This document shows, piece after piece, positions 59,647 to 64,000 of a stretch of 64,000 nt of DNA. This stretch comes from Rhizobium tropici CIAT 899 (GTDB taxonomy: Bacteria > Pseudomonadota > Alphaproteobacteria > Rhizobiales > Rhizobiaceae): NCBI RefSeq assembly GCF_000330885.1, contig NC_020059.1:3501-67500 (forward strand). Reading direction: 5' to 3'. The notes below the pieces were generated by a model. The model was not told the DNA's origin. It saw only the letters and a list, made by a program, of their open reading frames with translations, and made no database searches. The position numbers and the translations under genes were made by a program. Position 1 is the first letter of the stretch. Each line of letters opens with the position of its first letter.

Positions 59647-60183
59647 ATGACGATTTTGAACGTTTACAATAACAATCCGTTAATAGATGGCCGGCAGTCG
59701 GAACGGGCCATGCTTGTACGCAAGGGCGTGCAACTATTACTGCACGACATGCGCCACGCCGTGCTACCCGAGTTGCCGCTCGCGAGCGGTCGCCGCGCCG
59801 ATCTCATCAGCCTTTCGGAGAAGGGCGAGATCTGGATCATCGAGATCAAGACCTCGATCGAGGATTTCCGTGTCGACCGCAAATGGCCCGAATACCGGCA
59901 GCATTGCGACCGGATGTTCTTCGCGACGCATAAGGACGTGCCGCTGGATATTTTTCCGGAGGATTGCGGGCTCTTTCTGTCAGATGGTTATGGCGCCCAT
60001 ATGATCCGCGAGGCGCCGGAGCATCGCCTGCCGCCGGCGACACGCAAATCGGTAACGCTCAACTTCTCCCGCGCCGCAGCCCAGCGCCTAATGCTGGCCG
60101 AGTGGGCAACGGGTAAAGATTTTGCCTTCTCCCCTCGGGCAGAAGGTGCCCAAGGGACGGATGAGGAGGGCGAGAAGCTTTAG
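59647..60183 (+). CDS. mmcB: MmcB family DNA repair protein
   Basis: 178 residues of the MmcB family (named after the Caulobacter mitomycin-C resistance gene), a PD-(D/E)xK nuclease-like fold: LPLASGRRADLISLSEKGEIW with the Asp, then IIEIKTSIEDFRVDRKWPEY with the ExK. The conserved part ends near residue 160 (LAEWATGKDFAF). The last ~20 residues (SPRAEGAQGTDEEGEKL) are encoded by an intergenic-type repeat that has joined the reading frame. The ATG at 59647 gives MTILNVYNNNPLIDGRQSE. Confidence 0.9.
   Translation: MTILNVYNNNPLIDGRQSERAMLVRKGVQLLLHDMRHAVLPELPLASGRRADLISLSEKGEIWIIEIKTSIEDFRVDRKWPEYRQHCDRMFFATHKDVPLDIFPEDCGLFLSDGYGAHMIREAPEHRLPPATRKSVTLNFSRAAAQRLMLAEWATGKDFAFSPRAEGAQGTDEEGEKL
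60125..60169. repeat. CCTTCTCCCC / GGATGAGG repeat inside the mmcB 3' end
   Basis: This 45-bp stretch matches, in reverse, the right unit of the repeat at about 58668-58713 (CCTTCTCCCC, AGAAGGTGCCC, AAGGG, CGGATGAGG) with a handful of differences. Confidence 0.8.
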
Positions 60184-60243
60184 CTTCGAGCGTTTTTTGT
60201 AACTCGCGCTTACAGCGTCCTTCTCCCGAAACAAAAGTGCGCT

Positions 60244-60831
60244 CTATTTCGGCGCCCGCTTGGCAAGGATCCGCTGCAAGGTGCGGCGATGCATGTTGAG
60301 GCGCCGGGCCGTCTCCGAAACATTGCGCTCACACATTTCATAGACGCGCTGAATATGCTCCCAGCGCACGCGGTCCGCCGACATCGGATTTTCGGGCACT
60401 TCAGCCTTTTCGCCGGGGCGCTGCGTCAGGGCGGCATAGACGTCGTCGGCATCGGCGGGCTTGGCGAGATAGTCGAGCGCGCCGAGCTTGACGGCGGTCA
60501 CTGCCGTCGCGATGTTGCCGTAGCCCGTCAGCACCACAATATGCGTGTCGTCCCGCCGCTGGCGGATGGCTTCGATCACATCGAGCCCGTTGCCATCGCC
60601 GAGGCGAAGGTCGACCACGGCATATTTCGGCGGGGTCGCCTTGGATTTGGCAACGCCTTCCGCGACGGATTCCGCCGTCTCGACTGCAAAGCCGCGTGTC
60701 TCCATTGCCCGCGCCAGCCGGCGCAGAAAGGGACCGTCGTCATCGACGATCAGCAATGTGGCATCCGGGCCGATATGGGCCTCGGCATCCTTGGCCCCTG
60801 CTTGCGGGGCCACGCTTTCCTTATCCGTCAT
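60244..60831 (-). CDS. actR: Redox response regulator ActR (RegA/PrrA)
   Basis: Partner of ActS; controls respiration, acid tolerance, nitrogen and carbon fixation genes in relatives. 195 residues: receiver with acidic pocket LLIVDDDGPF and phospho-Asp74 in YAVVDLRLGDGNGLDV, Lys in LDYLAKPAD, a Pro-containing hinge, and a Fis-type HTH (VSETARRLNMHRRTLQRILAKRAP). The start ATG at 60831 gives MTDKESV; an in-frame ATG 24 bases upstream is possible. It follows actS by 75 bp on the same strand. Confidence 0.95.
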   Translation of the reverse strand: MTDKESVAPQAGAKDAEAHIGPDATLLIVDDDGPFLRRLARAMETRGFAVETAESVAEGVAKSKATPPKYAVVDLRLGDGNGLDVIEAIRQRRDDTHIVVLTGYGNIATAVTAVKLGALDYLAKPADADDVYAALTQRPGEKAEVPENPMSADRVRWEHIQRVYEMCERNVSETARRLNMHRRTLQRILAKRAPK

Positions 60832-60906
60832 TTTATCTTCTATCCCGGCGACCATCCGCCTGCATATTCAACCGATTTTGACGATGGCAGTTTTAAGCCG
60901 CGAAAA

Positions 60907-62244
60907 TCATTTTGTCGAATTACTGTCGATTAATACGCGCGGCCATTCGACGCGGACGCGCGCTCCCGGCGTCTCCGCATCGCGATTACCGAACGAAAGT
61001 GTGGCGCCAGAGCGCTCGAGCAGCGTCTTGGCGATGAAGAGCCCGAGCCCCAGGCCGCCTGCCGTGTCGTCGCGCTGGCGGGAGGTGACATAAGGTTCGC
61101 CGATCCGCGCCAGTATTTCCGGCGAGTACCCGCCGCCGTCGTCCTCGATGATAATGGTCAGAGTTTCGGCGGTGTATTCCACCGTGACGGTCACAGTCTT
61201 GCGGGCGTAGTCGACCGCATTTTCGATGAGGTTGCCAAGGCCGTACATGATGCCGGCATTGCGTGATAGAACAGGCTCGCCGGAGCGGGGACTCCTTTCG
61301 ATGAGTTCCAGGTTGATTCCGAATTCGCGGTGCGGCGCGATGATCTCTTCCATCATCGAGGATAGCGTCAGCCGCCGCATATGCGCCTCATCCTCGGAAG
61401 AGAGTGTCGTCAGCCGCCGCAGGATGTCGCGGCAACGCTCGCTCTGGCTGCGCAGCAGCGCCACGTCCTCGCGGAACCGGTCGTCTTCTCTGAGCTCGCG
61501 TTCCATCTCCTTGGCGACGACGCTGATCGTCGCAAGCGGCGTGCCGAGTTCGTGTGCGGCCGCTGCCGCTAGCCCGTCGAGCTGCGACAGATGCTTTTCC
61601 CGCTGCAGCACCAGTTCGGTTGCAGAGAGCGCGTCTGCAAGCTGCGAAGCCTCCATGGAGACGCGATAGGCATAGAAGGCGGCAAAGGCCATGGTGGAGG
61701 CGATGGAACACCAGACGCCGAGCTGCATCACGCTGTGCACGTTGACGGCAACACCCTCGTACCAGGGGAGCGGGAAGGGCGAGAAGGCGAGGCCGCTAAT
61801 GCAGATCATCGCAAGTCCGATCAGCGGCATGCTGTAGCGGATCGGCTGCGAGGCGAAGGAGATGATGACGGGCACGCAGACCAGCACAGAGAAAGGGTTG
61901 GCAAGCCCGCCGGTGATCAGCAGCAGCCCGCAGAGCTGCAGAAGATCGAGACTGAGCAGCGCGAAAGCCGCCGGCGGTTCCAGCCGGTGTGTCGGCGGAT
62001 AGCGCAGCGTCAGGAAGAAGTTGATCCAGGCAAGGCAGGCGATCAGCACGCAGCACGGCAGGAGCGGCATTGGAAATTTCAGCCAGAAGGCGACGATCAT
62101 CACCGTCACCGTCTGGCCGCCGACTGCCAGCCAGCGCAGGCGCACCAGTGTCTGCAGCCTTAGCCGCCGGCTGGTATGGTGGCCCTCCTGTGCCTTCATT
62201 TCGGCTTCGGAGAGTTTTTCCAGTCCCCGGAAGAAGCGTGCCAT
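60907..62244 (-). CDS. actS: Redox-sensing histidine kinase ActS (RegB/PrrB)
   Basis: 445 residues with six transmembrane helices (about residues 36-185). The quinone-sensing heptad GGLANPF is at 112-118, the H-box is AAAHELGTPLATI (His231), and the redox-active cysteine of the RegB family fits Cys271 in SERCRDILRRL. The ATPase half has NLIENAVDYA and GLGLGLFIAKTLLE. Its ATG at 62244 is 2 bases after the hrpB stop, so it may be co-transcribed with hrpB. Confidence 0.95.
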   Translation of the reverse strand: MARFFRGLEKLSEAEMKAQEGHHTSRRLRLQTLVRLRWLAVGGQTVTVMIVAFWLKFPMPLLPCCVLIACLAWINFFLTLRYPPTHRLEPPAAFALLSLDLLQLCGLLLITGGLANPFSVLVCVPVIISFASQPIRYSMPLIGLAMICISGLAFSPFPLPWYEGVAVNVHSVMQLGVWCSIASTMAFAAFYAYRVSMEASQLADALSATELVLQREKHLSQLDGLAAAAAHELGTPLATISVVAKEMERELREDDRFREDVALLRSQSERCRDILRRLTTLSSEDEAHMRRLTLSSMMEEIIAPHREFGINLELIERSPRSGEPVLSRNAGIMYGLGNLIENAVDYARKTVTVTVEYTAETLTIIIEDDGGGYSPEILARIGEPYVTSRQRDDTAGGLGLGLFIAKTLLERSGATLSFGNRDAETPGARVRVEWPRVLIDSNSTK

Positions 62245-62246
62245 CG

Positions 62247-64000
62247 TCAGGTCCCTCTTGGCTTGGCGCGTGTCGTCGGCAAGGCCTCGGCCGGATCTTC
62301 CGGCCATGGATGCCTGGGGTAGCGGCCGCGCATGTCGGCGCGGACCTCCTTCCAGGATCCCGCCCAGAAGCCCGGCAGGTCGCGCGTCGTCTGGATCGGG
62401 CGATGTGCCGGCGATGTCAATTCCAGCACCAGCGGCAATCTGCCGCCGCCGATGGTCGGATGCTGCTTCAGCCCGAACAGCTCCTGCACGCGGATGGTGA
62501 GCAGCGGCTCCTCGCCGTCATATTGTATGGGATGGCGCTGACCGGTGGGTGCCTCGAAATGCGTCGGCGCCATTCGGGCGAGATCGCGCTGCAACTCGTG
62601 CGGCACCAGCGACATCAGTCCATTGGAGAGTCCGCCGGCCGAGATATCGGAGAGGCCGCGCACATCGCTTTGAAACGGGGTGAACCATTCGTCGAGTCGG
62701 CCAAGCAGCGCCTCGTCGCTCATATCGGGCCAGGGCTCGCCGACAGTCCTGTATAAGAAGCCGATCCTGTCCCGCAGCTGCATCGATTCCTTGGAGAAAG
62801 GCAGGACGTCAATGCCGAGTTCGCGAATACCTTCGGCCAGCGCTTTGGCCGCCTGTTCACCGGAGGGGCGGGGCAGGGGCGTTTCCTCGAAGATGATGGC
62901 GCCGAGCCTTGTCGCCCGCCGCGCCCGCACCTGTCGGCTCGCTTTATCGAAAAAGCTTTGATCTTCGGTGCGGATTTCGCCCGGCAAATGCTCTTCGACA
63001 TCGGCGCGGGAAATCTCCGCCGCAGCAAGAATACGCGCCTGCGCCGCACGGCCGGTGAGGTCGGCAATGACAAGCATCTGCGATCCCGCCAGCCGCTCGG
63101 TCTCCGCCAGTTCCGCGCCGCGCCCATTGGCCATGACGAATCGCCCCCGCCCGCCGCGCTGCAGCGCGATTCGATCGGGAAAGGCGTGCAGCAGCAGCGC
63201 ACCGGCAAGCGATGGAATGGAAGCGGCGGAACCGCCATTGCTGCCGGCGGCCTGCGCGAGACGTCCGGCCAGCCGGCGCGCCGCCTCGGCCCGCTCGCCC
63301 TTTTCCGCCTTGAAGCGCCGCAACCGATCTTCCAGATCGATGCCCTGGCCGCCAAGCCCCTGTTCCGTCAGCAGCACGGCAAGCAGCGCCGCCTCGCGCG
63401 CCTGGCCGAATTCGCCAGCGGAAATAACCATGGCCGCAAGTCGCGGAGGTAGGGCGAGCTCGCGCATAAGTCGGCCGCGCGCCGTCAGCCCGTTTTCCGC
63501 GTCGAGCGCACCGAGCTGCCGCAGGAGGGTCCGCGCCTCGGCGAGTGTCGTTGCCGGCGGCTGGTCGACGAAAGAAAGCGTTGCCGGATCCTGCACGCCC
63601 CAATGAGCGAGATCGAGCGCGAGGCCGGAAAGGTCGCTCGAAAGTATCTGCGGTGGCGTAAAGGCCGGAAGCGCCGCCGTCTGGCCCGGATGCCACAAGC
63701 GAATGGCGATACCCGGCTCGGTTCGCCCGGCGCGGCCGGCGCGCTGATCGGCCGAGGCGCGAGAGACGCGCACCGTTTCGAGCCGCGTGATGCCAGTCGA
63801 AGCCTCGAAAACAGGTAGGCGCTGCAGACCACTGTCGATGACGATACGCACGCCGTCTATGGTTATGGAAGTTTCGGCGATCGATGTGGCGAGCACGATC
63901 TTGCGCGTGCCCTGCAGCGCTGGCTGAATTGCCGCATCCTGCTCCTTCTGACTGAGATTGCCGTAGAGCGGCGCGATCATCGTCTCCGGCCCGAAGCGGC
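62247..64000 (-). CDS. hrpB: ATP-dependent helicase HrpB, 5' part outside the window
   Basis: DEAH-type helicase of the HrpB family; the cellular role is poorly defined. The 3' part is present, about 584 residues; the start and the Walker A/DEAH motifs lie beyond the right edge. Visible motifs are YGNLSQKEQDAAI, TSIAETSITIDGV (motif V) and RASADQRAGRAGR (motif VI), then the winged-helix, HA2-type region and the HrpB C-terminal domain with LEAPTGQRHPIQYDGEEP-like sequence and SWKEVRADMRGRYPRHPWPEDP. The stop at 62247 is 2 bases before actS. Confidence 0.95.
   Translation of the reverse strand, partial: RFGPETMIAPLYGNLSQKEQDAAIQPALQGTRKIVLATSIAETSITIDGVRIVIDSGLQRLPVFEASTGITRLETVRVSRASADQRAGRAGRTEPGIAIRLWHPGQTAALPAFTPPQILSSDLSGLALDLAHWGVQDPATLSFVDQPPATTLAEARTLLRQLGALDAENGLTARGRLMRELALPPRLAAMVISAGEFGQAREAALLAVLLTEQGLGGQGIDLEDRLRRFKAEKGERAEAARRLAGRLAQAAGSNGGSAASIPSLAGALLLHAFPDRIALQRGGRGRFVMANGRGAELAETERLAGSQMLVIADLTGRAAQARILAAAEISRADVEEHLPGEIRTEDQSFFDKASRQVRARRATRLGAIIFEETPLPRPSGEQAAKALAEGIRELGIDVLPFSKESMQLRDRIGFLYRTVGEPWPDMSDEALLGRLDEWFTPFQSDVRGLSDISAGGLSNGLMSLVPHELQRDLARMAPTHFEAPTGQRHPIQYDGEEPLLTIRVQELFGLKQHPTIGGGRLPLVLELTSPAHRPIQTTRDLPGFWAGSWKEVRADMRGRYPRHPWPEDPAEALPTTRAKPRGT

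Overview
The window is about 64 kb of high-GC alphaproteobacterial chromosome and reads as Rhizobiaceae, most likely Rhizobium or a close relative. The main evidence is gene content and order: dnaQ-secB-fxsA-timA-mltA-smr-gyrB, trpFBA-accD-folC, addBA-trxA, pckA/chvI-chvG-hprK-EIIA-HPr-ahcY, hisB-H-A-F-E-coaA with divergent hslVU, and actS/actR. Alphaproteobacterial traits include a DivL-type kinase with Tyr in place of the phospho-acceptor His, a short HPr kinase and a ChvG/ChvI pair. Two copies of a 112-bp mosaic palindromic element of the RIME type also point to rhizobia. Most of the window is core chromosome; I see no prophage, insertion sequence, CRISPR array, rRNA or tRNA. The assignment rests on recognition, not on a database search.

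Layout. 0-4.7 kb: the 3' part of dnaQ converges on secB and fxsA; then a tightly overlapping run timA-mltA-smr-xre leads to gyrB (4.9-7.3 kb), whose leader carries a RIME-type element. 7.4-17.7 kb: mixed metabolic and accessory genes (nitroreductase, DUF2218, glutathionyl-hydroquinone reductase, PLP decarboxylase, FAH-family hydrolase, PHB depolymerase, DUF2852, a SprT/YgjP-like metalloprotease, and an HxlR regulator divergent from an SDR and an NADP-dependent oxidoreductase). 17.8-22.9 kb: trpF-trpB-trpA-accD-folC. 23.1-35.2 kb, minus strand: divL, a tsaE-amgK fusion, a murU-like nucleotidyltransferase, addB, addA and trxA, closely spaced or overlapping and closed by a strong terminator. 35.5-41 kb, minus strand: ahcY, then HPr, a mannose-type EIIA, a short HprK, ChvG and ChvI. 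41.4-44.4 kb: pckA, arfB, alkB. 44.4-49.1 kb, minus strand: hisB-DUF2628-hisH-hisA-hisF-hisE-coaA. 49.3-58.5 kb: hslVU, DUF1402, a cytochrome P450, a HyuA-type hydantoinase/oxoprolinase and malate synthase G. 58.8-64 kb: an L,D-transpeptidase, mmcB, actR, actS and the 3' part of hrpB, cut by the window end.

Themes. Cell-envelope work recurs: MltA, the AmgK/MurU recycling pair, an L,D-transpeptidase, DUF1402 (which looks like a divergent lytic transglycosylase) and the ChvG/ChvI envelope-stress system. Carbon and redox regulation are grouped: ChvI/ChvG overlaps HprK and a PTS that has no sugar permease, divergent from pckA, and ActS/ActR senses redox state. Nothing here is a clear-cut new defence or mobile system. 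The most notable items are the TsaE-AmgK fusion beside MurU in an operon with divL and addAB, the DUF1402 lytic-transglycosylase signature, an AccD that has lost its zinc ribbon, an MltA without a visible signal peptide, a repeat that supplies the C-terminus of MmcB, and several clean palindromes (upstream of ahcY and chvI) that look like operators.
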